64,000 nucleotides of DNA, from the NCBI RefSeq assembly GCF_025244845.1, contig NZ_CP104264.1:1488001-1552000 (forward strand), written 5' to 3'. The position numbers were made by a program, and so were the translations under genes. Of this stretch, positions 1 to 7,977 are shown in pieces (within the stretch, counting starts at the first letter, position 1; each line of letters begins with the position of its first letter). The stretch comes from Arthrobacter sp. zg-Y1171. Lineage in GTDB: Bacteria; Actinomycetota; Actinomycetes; Actinomycetales; Micrococcaceae. The notes beneath the pieces were generated by a model that was not told the origin of the DNA, did not search any database, and saw only the letters and a program-made list of their open reading frames with translations.

Positions 1-517
1 CCCACCAGAAGAATTCCAGCAGGGCGCCGCCGACCAACGGCCCGACGGCGCCGCCCGCCATCGCTCCCGCAGACCAGATGGCGATGGCGCGTGTCCGCTG
101 GACTGGGTCGTGGAACAGGTTGCGGATGATCGACAGGGTGGAGGGCATGATGGTCGCGCCGGCGATGCCCAGCAGGGCACGTGCCGTAATCAGCACCTCC
201 GCGGACGGCGCGAAGGCAGCCAGCAGGGAAGCTACGCCGAAGGCGATGCTGCCGATCATTAGAAGACGTTTACGTCCGATGCGGTCCGCCAGGTTCCCCA
301 TCGTCACGAGGAGGCCGGCCAGGACGAACGAGTAGATATCGCCGATCCAGAGGATCTGGGTGGCTGACGGCGACAGGTCCGCTGTCAGGGCAGGGACCGC
401 CATATAAAGGACGGTGCCGTCGATGGCGAGCAGGGTTACGGCGAGGATGAGGACGACGAGGGCGAGCCATTCCTTGCGCCCCGCCTTGGTGGGAGAGATG
501 GAGGGAAGTGCGCTCAT
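1..517 (-). CDS. MFS multidrug exporter, DHA2 (14-TM) type, C-terminus outside window
   Basis: The reverse strand from 517 is open to the window edge and gives the first 172 residues of a drug:H+ antiporter in the inner membrane. Visible are a first hydrophobic helix ending in the motif AIDGTVLYMAVPAL, the loop signature GNLADRIGRKRLL between helices 2 and 3, and the helix-5 motif GGAVGPLVGGALL typical of QacA/SmvA-like exporters. The start ATG at 517 lies 10 bp from a palindromic operator that probably controls it. No TetR-family gene lies beside it within the window. The substrate cannot be read from the sequence. Confidence 0.85.
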   Translation of the reverse strand, partial: MSALPSISPTKAGRKEWLALVVLILAVTLLAIDGTVLYMAVPALTADLSPSATQILWIGDIYSFVLAGLLVTMGNLADRIGRKRLLMIGSIAFGVASLLAAFAPSAEVLITARALLGIAGATIMPSTLSIIRNLFHDPVQRTRAIAIWSAGAMAGGAVGPLVGGALLEFFWW

Positions 518-527
518 GCCCCAAGAC

Positions 528-549
528 TAACAAACCATTTGGTTCGTTA
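528..549. promoter_or_regulatory. TetR-type palindromic operator
   Basis: A 22-bp inverted repeat with half-sites TAACAAACCA and TGGTTCGTTA, one mismatch, sits just upstream of the DHA2 exporter start and about 70 bp before the divergent DUF2268-like gene. Its length and symmetry are typical of TetR-family repressor sites. The repressor itself is not adjacent in this window. Confidence 0.6.
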
Positions 550-619
550 ATCTTCAGATCCGCTATGGCGGAGGCGCCCTGGGCCGGCAGGTAAACGGGG
601 GAGGCGTTAGGGTGCCGGT

Positions 620-1303
620 ATGACAATCATCGTGCTGGACAGCGCCGCGGGAATGGAAGCGGTGCTCCAGGCCGCCGAGGGGGAGCGCAGCGGGTTGCTG
701 CGTTCGATGCTTGCTCCGATGGAAGGCATGTGCCGGTACTTTCCGGGGCAGGTGGACCTGGCGGCAATGCACGGTCTGAGTTTTGGCTTCCCCTTGGACC
801 GCGACAGTGAAAGCTGTCGTGAGGGGCTCGCCCGGTTGACGACGGCGGATGCCTGGGGGCGGATCGAAAACGCGCTGGCGAACGCAGTTGACCTGCAGGT
901 CCAAGCCGTTCCTGAAGTCAAGGTGCCGGAGATTACCGTCCTTATGGTGCTTGGCGACCCTGCGGACGAATACTTCATGGCGGATGCCTTTGCCCGCCAG
1001 CTCGACGGGGACCAACTGGGTTACACGCCCATGGGTCTACCGCACCTTCACGATGACGCAGTGTTCGAGAAGGTCCTATCCGGGCTGGATATCGGCGGGA
1101 TGAACAACTTCACCGCCTGGGTGCACGGCGATGAAGCAGCCCGTCGGTTCGGGGCTGAACCGGTAGGTCTTCCGGCGGGGGCAGGCTACGCCGCAGGGAA
1201 CCGCCTCGTTGACCGTTTCCTGGCGGCCACCGGGCTCAGTGCGGCGGAAGCATTGCACCTGCCAAGCCGAGAGATTATCGACACTGCGCTAAACGATTCC
1301 TGA
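620..1303 (+). CDS. DUF2268-like protein lacking the expected HExxH segment
   Basis: A 227-residue protein. The first ~120 residues and the end (GAGYAAGNRLVD, then a helix and LPSREII) resemble DUF2268, a family of predicted zinc proteases. From memory of the family, full-length relatives carry an HExxH zinc site and a sequence like EGLADAFARQL between these parts. Here LGDPADEYFM at residues 111-120 runs straight into ADAFARQL, so the catalytic segment (roughly 60 residues) looks deleted in frame near base 979. The protein is therefore probably inactive as a protease, or repurposed. A GGGGGAGG lies upstream but is rather far from the ATG. Confidence 0.6.
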   Translation: MTIIVLDSAAGMEAVLQAAEGERSGLLRSMLAPMEGMCRYFPGQVDLAAMHGLSFGFPLDRDSESCREGLARLTTADAWGRIENALANAVDLQVQAVPEVKVPEITVLMVLGDPADEYFMADAFARQLDGDQLGYTPMGLPHLHDDAVFEKVLSGLDIGGMNNFTAWVHGDEAARRFGAEPVGLPAGAGYAAGNRLVDRFLAATGLSAAEALHLPSREIIDTALNDS

Positions 1304-1474
1304 CACCGCAGCCAGCTGTAGGGCTTGACGGTATTCGCGGCCTCACCCAATAGTATTGCGCCCGTTTTTCTCTTGGTATTGCGGCGGCGCAATGGGTCCG
1401 TTGGGAATCGGCGCTTTTCTTGCTTTCGAATTCGTGAATGTCAGGTGCCGCCGCACGTCAGCGTAAGACGCAGC

Positions 1475-2332
1475 TCAGCGGACCCAGGCGCGCATAGTCT
1501 CGATCAGCGGCTCGGTAGGCCCGCCGATCAGTTTGGCCAGGTCGCCGGGCGCCGGAGCCAACGCACCGTCGCGCATATTGGCATTGAGCGTACCCAGGAA
1601 GCCTGCGGTCGCCTCATCAAGTCCGAGGGCGACCAGCTGTTTCTGTTCTTCCTCCGGTGCCAGGACCTCGTAGCGCACGGGGGTTCCAAGCACTTCCTGA
1701 GCGGCCGCAGCGAATTCCGTGTAGGTCCAGGCCGTATCCCCGGATAGTTCATAGGCCTTGCCTTCGTGGCCTGGAGTGCTGAGCACGACAGCGGCTGCCT
1801 CGGCATAGTCCCGGCGCGGGGCGCTGGCAATGCGCCCTGGACCCACACTGTTGGCGACGACGCCGGTTTGCCGCGCGGCGTCGAACTCCTGCCTGTGGTT
1901 TTCCGTGTACCAGCCATGGCGCAGAAAGGTCGCCGGAAGGCCGGACACAGTGATGAGTTCCTCGGTCGCTCGATGCTCCGGAGCGAGGGCGAGAATCGTC
2001 GTCGGCGCCTCAAGAACTGAGGTGTAAACCAGCTGGCGGACGCCGGCGTTCCGTGCTGCCTCGATTGCGTTTGCATGCTGCGCAACGCGGCGTCCCGGTT
2101 CGCTCATGGAAATGAGCAGGACCTTTTCGACGCCGTCCAGCACACCGGCTGTGGTGGCGGCGTCGTCGAGGTCAACCCGTGCCGTACGCAGGCCGCGGCC
2201 GGCGAGCTGGGACAGGCGGTCCTGGTTGCGGCCCAGGGCAAGGATGTCGCCCGGCGCGACACCGCGTGCGATCAGGGAGTCAATCACGAGGCCGCCGAGT
2301 TGTCCGGTCGCGCCGAAGATGGCAATGGTCAC
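1475..2332 (-). CDS. NmrA-family NAD(P)H-binding oxidoreductase, QorB-like
   Basis: A 285-residue atypical short-chain dehydrogenase, the usual size for the NmrA/HSCARG and QorB quinone reductase group. The N-terminus has the nucleotide-binding motif GATGQLGG (residues 8-15). Later come LVYTSVLEA and LRHGWYTEN, which match the positions of the degenerate catalytic region in NmrA-like proteins. Expected role: cytosolic NADPH-dependent quinone reduction or redox sensing. It is a single gene with no operon partner; the neighbour at 2518 points the other way. Confidence 0.85.
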   Translation of the reverse strand: MTIAIFGATGQLGGLVIDSLIARGVAPGDILALGRNQDRLSQLAGRGLRTARVDLDDAATTAGVLDGVEKVLLISMSEPGRRVAQHANAIEAARNAGVRQLVYTSVLEAPTTILALAPEHRATEELITVSGLPATFLRHGWYTENHRQEFDAARQTGVVANSVGPGRIASAPRRDYAEAAAVVLSTPGHEGKAYELSGDTAWTYTEFAAAAQEVLGTPVRYEVLAPEEEQKQLVALGLDEATAGFLGTLNANMRDGALAPAPGDLAKLIGGPTEPLIETMRAWVR

Positions 2333-2517
2333 GGAAGGATCCTTTCAGGTGGGCCAGCGGGAGTGGTGAAAGACTATGCGCGGACCGGCTGGATCACCAG
2401 CGAGACAGTTGCGGACTGGAAGAGCGGATGGGGTAGGCGGCAGCCTCTCAGGGTGCCAGGAGAATGAGGTAGCGTTCCCTAATCAGGACCGCCCGCGCAA
2501 ACGATGAGGGGGAAGGC

Positions 2518-3000
2518 ATGGCGCCGCAGGCACCGGCAAGCAGTGTCAGGTTCGTGGAACGTTCGCCCGGTTGGCTGCGGTGGGGAGGCGGAGCCTTGCT
2601 GGCCGCCGTGGGTGCCGCGCTGGGCGTAGGGGCAGCCGTCGAGTCGGTGTGGCCGCTGTATTTTGCAGCCGCAGCGTTCCTGCTCGCTGCCGGCTGGTGG
2701 TGTTTCCTTGCCCGGATTACGGTCGCAGTAGACCAGCAGTACGTCACCTTAAGGGGACCCCTGTGGAAGCGCTCCATTCAGCGCCGAAACGTACAGGACA
2801 TCATGGTCGCCAAAGACCACGGACTGAACACCGGACTGGTGAACTGGCCCGTGACGCGGCACGGACGCGGCTCCCTGACGAGACTGAACATGGGCGGCGC
2901 CGGTGCAGTCACGTTCTCCGACGCCGGCGGCCACCGGTACCAGGTGGTGCTGGCTGATCTCCCGTCCGCCGAACAGCTGGCACTCGCCATCGGAAACTGA
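2518..3000 (+). CDS. Two-helix membrane protein with a PH-like C-terminal domain
   Basis: 160 residues. Two adjacent hydrophobic helices (about residues 20-42 and 45-65) are followed by a cytosolic domain with the alternating beta pattern of bacterial PH-like proteins ([17 protein letters not shown], then [17 protein letters not shown]). GAGGGGGAAGGC immediately precedes the ATG as a ribosome binding site. This architecture is common in actinobacterial membrane proteins of unknown function, so no specific role is assigned. Confidence 0.65.
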   Translation: MAPQAPASSVRFVERSPGWLRWGGGALLAAVGAALGVGAAVESVWPLYFAAAAFLLAAGWWCFLARITVAVDQQYVTLRGPLWKRSIQRRNVQDIMVAKDHGLNTGLVNWPVTRHGRGSLTRLNMGGAGAVTFSDAGGHRYQVVLADLPSAEQLALAIGN

Positions 3001-3033
3001 TCGGTGCGGCGAACATGACGGTGTGCCACAATC

Positions 3034-3537
3034 GTGGCCATGCCGCTCACTTCAGTTTCGACCGCCGACGGTTCGCTTCGGATTTCCTGGACGTTTCCCG
3101 CCCCGGCGCCGGCCGTCTGGGCGGGGTTCGCTGATGCAGCCCTTTTGTCCCAGTGGCTGGGCCGTCCCGTGGAATGCGACGTTCGAGCGGACGGATCAAT
3201 CGTCGTCGACCATAGCGGCGGCTACCTGTCCCGCAGCGTTATCACCGACGTGGAGGAGCCGCGCCATTTGGCCATGAGCTGGGAGTTTCCCGAGGAACAC
3301 GAATCACGGATCCAGATCCGGCTGCAGGACGCGGAGGAGGGGACACTGATGGACTTCACGCACCACGACCTCGGAGCCCTCGTCGATTCCTACGGCCCCG
3401 GCTGGATTACCGACCTGACGTATCTGGAAGCCGCCATTGCCGGGGGCGCCATTCCTGCGTCCCGGTTCTGGCCGCTGCATGCCACTTTCGAGACGTTGTA
3501 TGCCGCACGCGTGGCAGCGGACGCGGTCACGGGCTGA
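3034..3537 (+). CDS. SRPBCC (AHSA1/START-like) domain protein
   Basis: 167 residues with the SRPBCC ligand-binding fold: an early strand, then FPAPAPAVWAGFADAALLSQWLG, where the Trp and the L..W pair mark the first helices, and a final helix after residue 130. Such proteins bind hydrophobic ligands or act in stress responses; the ligand is unknown. Translation may start at GTG 3034 or at ATG 3040, two codons later. The 3' end overlaps the convergent acetyltransferase gene by 11 bp. Confidence 0.75.
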   Translation: MAMPLTSVSTADGSLRISWTFPAPAPAVWAGFADAALLSQWLGRPVECDVRADGSIVVDHSGGYLSRSVITDVEEPRHLAMSWEFPEEHESRIQIRLQDAEEGTLMDFTHHDLGALVDSYGPGWITDLTYLEAAIAGGAIPASRFWPLHATFETLYAARVAADAVTG

Positions 3538-4504
3538 CGGTTTCCTTCTGCAGGATGATCTCGGTCTCCACGGGAGTGAAACCGAGGCGGGTGTTGATGG
3601 AACGCATCCATACATTCCGGTCATCGCTGCTGGTCCTGACTTTGCGGACGTTTCCCAGTTCGACGGCGCGGTGCAGGGAAGCCAGCTTCACGGCCGCTCC
3701 GAGGCCGTGGCCGCGGTGGCCGGAGACCACGAGGGTCCCTTCGATGTGCGCCGGCCGTTCGGTATCGGCATCAACGACCAGGCAGGTCCAGGCGGCAACG
3801 TTTCCGGCGGTGTCCACGGCGATCGACTCGAATACCGTGGACCCCTGCGCGATCCAGAGGTCCATCTCGGCGGCATACTCATCGGGCGATACAGGTGTCT
3901 CACCCCAGCCGAGCTCGCCGTTGGGCGCCTCGGCATCCACGAGGCCCTTGATCTGCCCAACCTGTTCCCGGAACCGCTCCGGGACGCCGTTGACGTGCGT
4001 TGAAATTTCGTAGCCGGGCGCCGTCGTCGGACCGGCAAGCTGTGCGTCACGGAGATCCAGCTCGACGACGGTTTCGGTGGTTGCCGGGGAATAACCCAGG
4101 GGGAAAGCAAAATTCTGCATCAGCGCGTCCAATTCGACCGAGGACGACCGGATGGCGCTTGCCACGAACCTGGCCGTGGATGCAGGACCGGCGTCTTCGG
4201 CGGCACGAGCCAATGCCGACCCAACCCCTGCGTTTTGGTGGACGGGGTCGACCCAAACGAATATCCACGTGGTGTCCGGAGTATCGGGTGAATGCATGCC
4301 GGCTGCGAAACCAATCAATGTGGTGCCGTTCCATGCACCCAGCAAATGGTTTTGCCATCCGTTGGGTGTACGCCAGCCAAGAATCCGGGCTTCCTTGTTG
4401 GGGGAAATCCAGCCGGGCCTTACGCTTTGGTTTGCCGCGCATTCAATGCGGTAGGCCTCGGCCATGGCGCTGTCATTATCGAGGTCCAGCGGGCGGATTT
4501 CCAT
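3527..4504 (-). CDS. GNAT acetyltransferase with two tandem GNAT domains
   Basis: About 325 residues, twice the size of a single GNAT. The first half has the acetyl-CoA loop region VDPVHQNAGVGSALA, and the second half has VVSGHRGHGLGAAVK, the Q/RxxGxG/A pattern in both. Double GNATs of this type include mycothiol synthase and aminoglycoside-type enzymes; the acceptor here is unknown. I prefer ATG 4504 (MEIRPLDLD) over the upstream start at 4543 because GNAT homology begins at this Met. Confidence 0.8.
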   Translation of the reverse strand: MEIRPLDLDNDSAMAEAYRIECAANQSVRPGWISPNKEARILGWRTPNGWQNHLLGAWNGTTLIGFAAGMHSPDTPDTTWIFVWVDPVHQNAGVGSALARAAEDAGPASTARFVASAIRSSSVELDALMQNFAFPLGYSPATTETVVELDLRDAQLAGPTTAPGYEISTHVNGVPERFREQVGQIKGLVDAEAPNGELGWGETPVSPDEYAAEMDLWIAQGSTVFESIAVDTAGNVAAWTCLVVDADTERPAHIEGTLVVSGHRGHGLGAAVKLASLHRAVELGNVRKVRTSSDDRNVWMRSINTRLGFTPVETEIILQKETVSP

Positions 4505-4587
4505 AGGCCACACTCTAAGGTCTTCAGGGATGTTTATCGGCAAAGAACCGCGGGGGAGTTGCTGATGCCGACGCCGGAAACATGTGC

Positions 4588-4631
4588 ATTTAAAGCAAAA
4601 CCGGCGTGAAGCTCAAGGAGCTCCACGCCGG
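4588..4631 (-). terminator. Intrinsic terminator of the small membrane protein gene
   Basis: A 13-bp stem with one mismatch (arms CCGGCGTGGAGCT and AGCTTCACGCCGG on the minus strand, loop CCTTG) followed by TTTTGCTTT. It lies 34 bp past the stop of the gene at 4665-4949. Confidence 0.8.
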
Positions 4632-4664
4632 AATAAGCGTCCGGCTCAAGGCCGGAAACGCGTG

Positions 4665-4949
4665 TTACGCGTTGTGGTTGTTGTTACCGCGGTGGCCGGA
4701 CTTGGCCAGGCCGCGGGCAACCATCAGACCGACCGTGAGGAAGGTGATGTACTGCATTGCCTGTGCGGCGTTGAACACGTCAAGGCCGTTTTCGTTGGCG
4801 TTGTCGCCAACAACTGCTGCCGTGATGATCGTGGCGATAACGGCCAGGACGTAAACGGCGAATTCGAGGGTCCGCGTGGACACCTTGATGTCGTTGGCGT
4901 TGCGAACGGTGGTGTTCGTGTGATCGTTGTGAGTCTGCGTATTAGCCAT
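4665..4949 (-). CDS. Small membrane protein of unknown function
   Basis: 94 residues from the ATG at 4949, chosen because GAGGAG lies 7 bp upstream; the longer frame from 4991 lacks such a site. An Asn/His/Thr-rich N-terminus (NTQTHNDHTNTT) precedes two hydrophobic helices (about residues 28-48 and 60-80) and a His/Asn-rich tail. It is monocistronic with its own terminator. I do not recognise a named family. Two-helix proteins like this are frequent in Arthrobacter, and the polar tails should face the same side of the membrane. Confidence 0.7.
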   Translation of the reverse strand: MANTQTHNDHTNTTVRNANDIKVSTRTLEFAVYVLAVIATIITAAVVGDNANENGLDVFNAAQAMQYITFLTVGLMVARGLAKSGHRGNNNHNA

Positions 4950-5120
4950 GTGGTTCTCCTCAAGTAGTGGTGTGAGCGGCCTGGTGGCCATGCAACTTTG
5001 ATCCCGCTACTGAAACCATGTCGACATTTTCTCTACTGGAAAGACTTTATCGATAGGCCGGATAATAAGCAAACTTAGCTTTTATTGCTGAGCAGATCCG
5101 GCTGGTATGAACTGCGGGTT

Positions 5121-5158
5121 AAACAAAAAGAAGGAACAGGCAATAACCTGTTCCTTCT
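5121..5158 (-). terminator. Terminator of the minus-strand tRNA cluster
   Basis: A perfect 12-bp stem (AGAAGGAACAGG with CCTGTTCCTTCT, six-base loop) followed on the minus strand by CTTTTTG. It sits 22 bp past the last tRNA gene and closes that transcription unit. Confidence 0.85.
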
Positions 5159-5180
5159 AAGCCGGCAATTCGCCGGGGAG

Positions 5181-5254
5181 AGCGGACGACGGGATTCGAA
5201 CCCGCGACATCCACCTTGGCAAGGTGGTGCTCTAGCCAGCTGAGCTACGTCCGC
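5181..5254 (-). tRNA. tRNA-Gly (GCC)
   Basis: The minus strand reads as a 74-nt cloverleaf: acceptor GCGGACG paired with CGTCCGC, anticodon loop TTGCCAA giving anticodon GCC, T-loop TTCGAAT, and discriminator T. CCA is not encoded. It is the last of six tRNA genes in this unit and the first of three identical-looking Gly copies along the window. Confidence 0.97.
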
Positions 5255-5279
5255 AAATGCAAACAGTCGAAACTGTCCG

Positions 5280-5351
5280 TGCGCGATACTGGGATCGAAC
5301 CAGTGACCTCTTCCGTGTCAGGGAAGCGCGCTACCGCTGCGCCAATCGCGC
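5280..5351 (-). tRNA. tRNA-Val (GAC)
   Basis: 72-nt cloverleaf on the minus strand: acceptor GCGCGAT paired with ATCGCGC, anticodon stem CTTCC/GGAAG with loop CTGACAC (anticodon GAC), T-loop TTCGATC, discriminator A. It is separated by 25 bp from the Gly gene downstream. Confidence 0.97.
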
Positions 5352-5407
5352 CCTAAACTGCTCGGCCCGTTCAGGATTACTCCTGGAAAACCATAAGCAG
5401 AAGGGAG

Positions 5408-5481
5408 AGCGGACGACGGGATTCGAACCCGCGACATCCACCTTGGCAAGGTGGTGCTCTAGCCAGCTGAGCTACGTCCGC
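5408..5481 (-). tRNA. tRNA-Gly (GCC), second copy
   Basis: Same 74-nt sequence and anticodon GCC as the copy at 5181-5254. With the following Val gene it forms a repeated Gly-Val pair, evidence of a tandem duplication. Confidence 0.97.
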
Positions 5482-5509
5482 AAGAAAAGCACTGAAACAG
5501 TACTGTTCG

Positions 5510-5581
5510 TGCGCGATACTGGGATCGAACCAGTGACCTCTTCCGTGTCAGGGAAGCGCGCTACCGCTGCGCCAATCGCGC
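5510..5581 (-). tRNA. tRNA-Val (GAC), second copy
   Basis: Same 72-nt cloverleaf as 5280-5351, anticodon GAC, with a 28-bp gap to the neighbouring Gly gene. Confidence 0.97.
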
Positions 5582-5612
5582 CCATAAATGGGTTTCTTAC
5601 AATCCACTGTGG

Positions 5613-5683
5613 AGGTGGGGACGGGATTCGAACCCGCGTATACGGCTTTGCAGGCCGCTGCCTCGCCTCTCGGCCACCCCACC
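5613..5683 (-). tRNA. tRNA-Cys (GCA)
   Basis: 71-nt cloverleaf on the minus strand: acceptor GGTGGGG paired with CCCCACC, anticodon loop CTGCAAA giving GCA, T-loop TTCGAAT, discriminator T. It lies between Gly and Val genes, a Gly-Cys-Val order known from many actinobacteria. Confidence 0.96.
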
Positions 5684-5752
5684 GTAACCGCCGCATAAAG
5701 CTTTGGAGAACCGGACCCGGCGAACCGGGAGCGGCTTGTACAGTGACTTGCG

Positions 5753-5826
5753 AGCGGACGACGGGATTCGAACCCGCGACATCCACCTTGGCAAGGTGGT
5801 GCTCTAGCCAGCTGAGCTACGTCCGC
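5753..5826 (-). tRNA. tRNA-Gly (GCC), third copy, promoter-proximal
   Basis: Same 74-nt sequence as the other two Gly copies. It is the first gene transcribed in the minus-strand unit, about 80 bp downstream of a recognisable promoter. Confidence 0.97.
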
Positions 5827-5907
5827 ATGTTGATCAGGTGAGGGAGTTATTGCCCCGGATTGCTTGCGCTTTCCGCGGCGAACCCCCGCTTTCCAACGAA
5901 GAAAAAC

Positions 5908-5935
5908 TCTATAGGACGTTTGCGGGTTCGTCCAA
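5908..5935 (-). promoter_or_regulatory. Promoter of the minus-strand tRNA cluster
   Basis: On the minus strand TTGGAC and TATAGA are spaced by 16 bp, a good sigma-70 housekeeping promoter pointing into the Gly-Cys-Val-Gly-Val-Gly array. Confidence 0.65.
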
Positions 5936-5958
5936 TCGGTCCCGGGTTCGGCCCAGGT

Positions 5959-5987
5959 TTGGACTGGGGCGGGATCTGGGCTAGCAT
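5959..5987 (+). promoter_or_regulatory. Promoter of the plus-strand tRNA-Val gene
   Basis: TTGGAC and TAGCAT are spaced by exactly 17 bp, about 50 bp before the tRNA-Val(CAC) gene. The -35 hexamer is the same as that of the divergent cluster. Confidence 0.65.
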
Positions 5988-6038
5988 CTTTAGACGTTGG
6001 AGTGCTTCCGGGCGCATCAACGTGATTTAGCAAAAGAA

Positions 6039-6110
6039 GGGCGATTGGCGCAGTGGTAGCGCGCTTCGTTCACACCGAAGAGGTCACTGGTTCGAACCCA
6101 GTATCGCCCA
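6039..6110 (+). tRNA. tRNA-Val (CAC)
   Basis: 72-nt cloverleaf: acceptor GGGCGAT paired with ATCGCCC, anticodon stem CTTCG/CGAAG with loop TTCACAC (anticodon CAC), T-loop TTCGAAC, discriminator A. It reads GTG codons and has its own promoter and terminator. Confidence 0.97.
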
Positions 6111-6120
6111 CCCTTCACTG

Positions 6121-6155
6121 GCCGTCACTTTCCTTCGGGAAGGTGGCGGCTTTTT
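6121..6155 (+). terminator. Terminator of tRNA-Val with UUCG tetraloop
   Basis: A 13-bp stem including two G-U pairs, capped by C(UUCG)G and followed by five T residues. It lies 10 bp after the tRNA end. Confidence 0.9.
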
Positions 6156-6221
6156 GCGTCTATCTGGCGCCGGCTCTTTTTGGGGCGTAGTTATGGGTCC
6201 TGCATCCACACTGCGGACCCA

Positions 6222-6905
6222 ATGACTACGGAGCCAATCGTGACCCTTCCGGAAACCAGCCCGTTGCACGCACCCTTGGACGGGTTGCTTGCCACTTCCG
6301 CCGTGCGCCTGCCCTATCAGCACAACGTGCTGCTTCGCTCGTTCGTCCTCGAGCGGCCCGGCGGCAACATGATTGTGTACAACTCGCCGGGCATCAACAG
6401 CTCCGCGGAGGCCATCATGGACCGGGGCGGAGCTGCTCGGCTGCTGATCAACCATGCCCATGAAGCGATGTACGGAGCGCCGGAATTCGATGTTCCGGTA
6501 TACGTCCATGAGGGGGACCGTGCCGAGGTGGCCGGATCGCTTCCGGTGTCGGCCGTGTTTGACCGGCCTCAGATGATTGGCGAAGACCTGGAGGTAATTC
6601 CGACGCCGGGACACACTGCGGGCACAACAAGCTACCTATGGAACAACGGGGACAGGCGCTTCCTGTTCACCGGGGACTTCATCTGGATTGAGCACGGCGA
6701 GTGGAAAGCGGTGGTTCTGGACGAGCACCTTCGAGGCGATTACCTCGCCAGCCTCGCGCAGGTCCGTGACCTGGACTTTGACGTACTCGTGCCGTGGGGC
6801 ACTACGGACGACGGCCCTCCTTTCGGGCTGGTCGGAGGCAAGGATGAAATTCGAAGCCGCGTCGATGCCGTGATGGACCGGGTCCGCGCAGGCGGACGCC
6901 GCTAG
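6222..6905 (+). CDS. MBL-fold metallohydrolase-like protein
   Basis: 227 residues from ATG 6222; the longer TTG-started frame adds an unlikely leader, and GTG 6240 is another option. The metallo-beta-lactamase fold is visible in LLINHAHEAMYG (where HxHxDH is expected), TPGHTAGTTSYLW and LFTGDFIW. The first metal motif is altered to NHAHEA, with Glu replacing the usual Asp and no final His, so metal content and activity may differ from glyoxalase-II-like relatives. Function unknown; monocistronic. Confidence 0.75.
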   Translation: MTTEPIVTLPETSPLHAPLDGLLATSAVRLPYQHNVLLRSFVLERPGGNMIVYNSPGINSSAEAIMDRGGAARLLINHAHEAMYGAPEFDVPVYVHEGDRAEVAGSLPVSAVFDRPQMIGEDLEVIPTPGHTAGTTSYLWNNGDRRFLFTGDFIWIEHGEWKAVVLDEHLRGDYLASLAQVRDLDFDVLVPWGTTDDGPPFGLVGGKDEIRSRVDAVMDRVRAGGRR

Positions 6906-6964
6906 TCGCAGGCCGTGCGGGGAGCCGAAAGCAGACTGTCACCGCCGGGTGGCAGACTGGAGAC

Positions 6965-7903
6965 ATGACTGAACCAGCACTGGCACACGCAACCGAATAC
7001 GGACGCATGTATTCGCGGTCCCTTTCCGAGCCGCCCACGGTCCCGTCCATCACCACGGTCATTTCCCAGGGCTCAACGTCCCTGGACGGCTGGCACAGCT
7101 ATATGGCAGCTTCCGCCGTCGTCAAGGATCCGAAACTCACCGCCGCCCTCGGGAGCCCGTCGCAGCTGCGCTCCGTGGTCAAGGAGGCCTCCTCGGCCTC
7201 CGAACGCTACCGCGACGCCGCCGCCCAGCGGGGCACGCGCGTCCACTTCTACTGCGAGCAGGTTGCGCTCCGCGCCCTGGACCGCCCGCATGAGCTCGAA
7301 CGTGCCCGCGAGGACCTTGTGGCCCGCGGCGAGCACCAGTTCGCGGACCGGTTCGACGAATGGTGGAAGCTTTACGATGTCCAGCCCATCGCCCCGGAAA
7401 TCACCGTGTGGAACGCCGAGCTTGGCTACGCCGGCACCCTGGACCTGGTGGCGCGGATCGGCGGCCGGCTGTGCCTGATCGATTACAAGACCAAGAACAC
7501 CGACCGCGACGGACAGGTGAAGCAGCTGGATGACAAGGTCGTGATGCAGCTCGTTGCCGGGATGAAGGCACAGGAATCGCTGGTCGACGCCGGTGCCGGC
7601 ACCTGGGAGCCGTGGGCCTACGGACAGGACCCGCTGCTGCTTGGCGTCGCCGTGGGCCAGACGGAGGTGCGTCCCATGCGCGCCAACCCGGACGTGCTGC
7701 CCCAGCACTGGTTCAAGTTCTGCGCACTGCGCCGGGTCTGGCAGACCAACATCGACGCCGTTGCCGCAGGCCGGGCCCTGCTGCCCGTGCCGCCGCCCCC
7801 GGTCGGAGCGCACGAAGCCCCCGCTGCACAGGCTTCAACCCCGCAGGCTGCACCGACGGCAGATCCGCAGACTTCGGTGGCAGCGGGCGCTCCTCAGGCC
7901 TGA
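6965..7903 (+). CDS. PD-(D/E)XK nuclease-superfamily protein
   Basis: 312 residues. The RecB/Cas4-like nuclease core is clear: an acidic residue in EITVWN (about 145), GTLD (Asp160), and IDYKTK (Asp173, Lys175) form the metal-binding D...DxK site. An N-terminal helical part and a Pro/Ala-rich C-terminal tail (from about 275) flank it. Relatives are single-strand or phage-type exonucleases; no helicase partner is next to it. It precedes def by 74 bp in the same direction and looks conserved with that core block. Confidence 0.75.
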   Translation: MTEPALAHATEYGRMYSRSLSEPPTVPSITTVISQGSTSLDGWHSYMAASAVVKDPKLTAALGSPSQLRSVVKEASSASERYRDAAAQRGTRVHFYCEQVALRALDRPHELERAREDLVARGEHQFADRFDEWWKLYDVQPIAPEITVWNAELGYAGTLDLVARIGGRLCLIDYKTKNTDRDGQVKQLDDKVVMQLVAGMKAQESLVDAGAGTWEPWAYGQDPLLLGVAVGQTEVRPMRANPDVLPQHWFKFCALRRVWQTNIDAVAAGRALLPVPPPPVGAHEAPAAQASTPQAAPTADPQTSVAAGAPQA

Positions 7904-7977
7904 GCGTCCCGGCGGGCGGCGGAGCCAACTAGACTGGATTCCGATCCCCTGCAGCAAGAGTAAGGAACAAACCCCCG

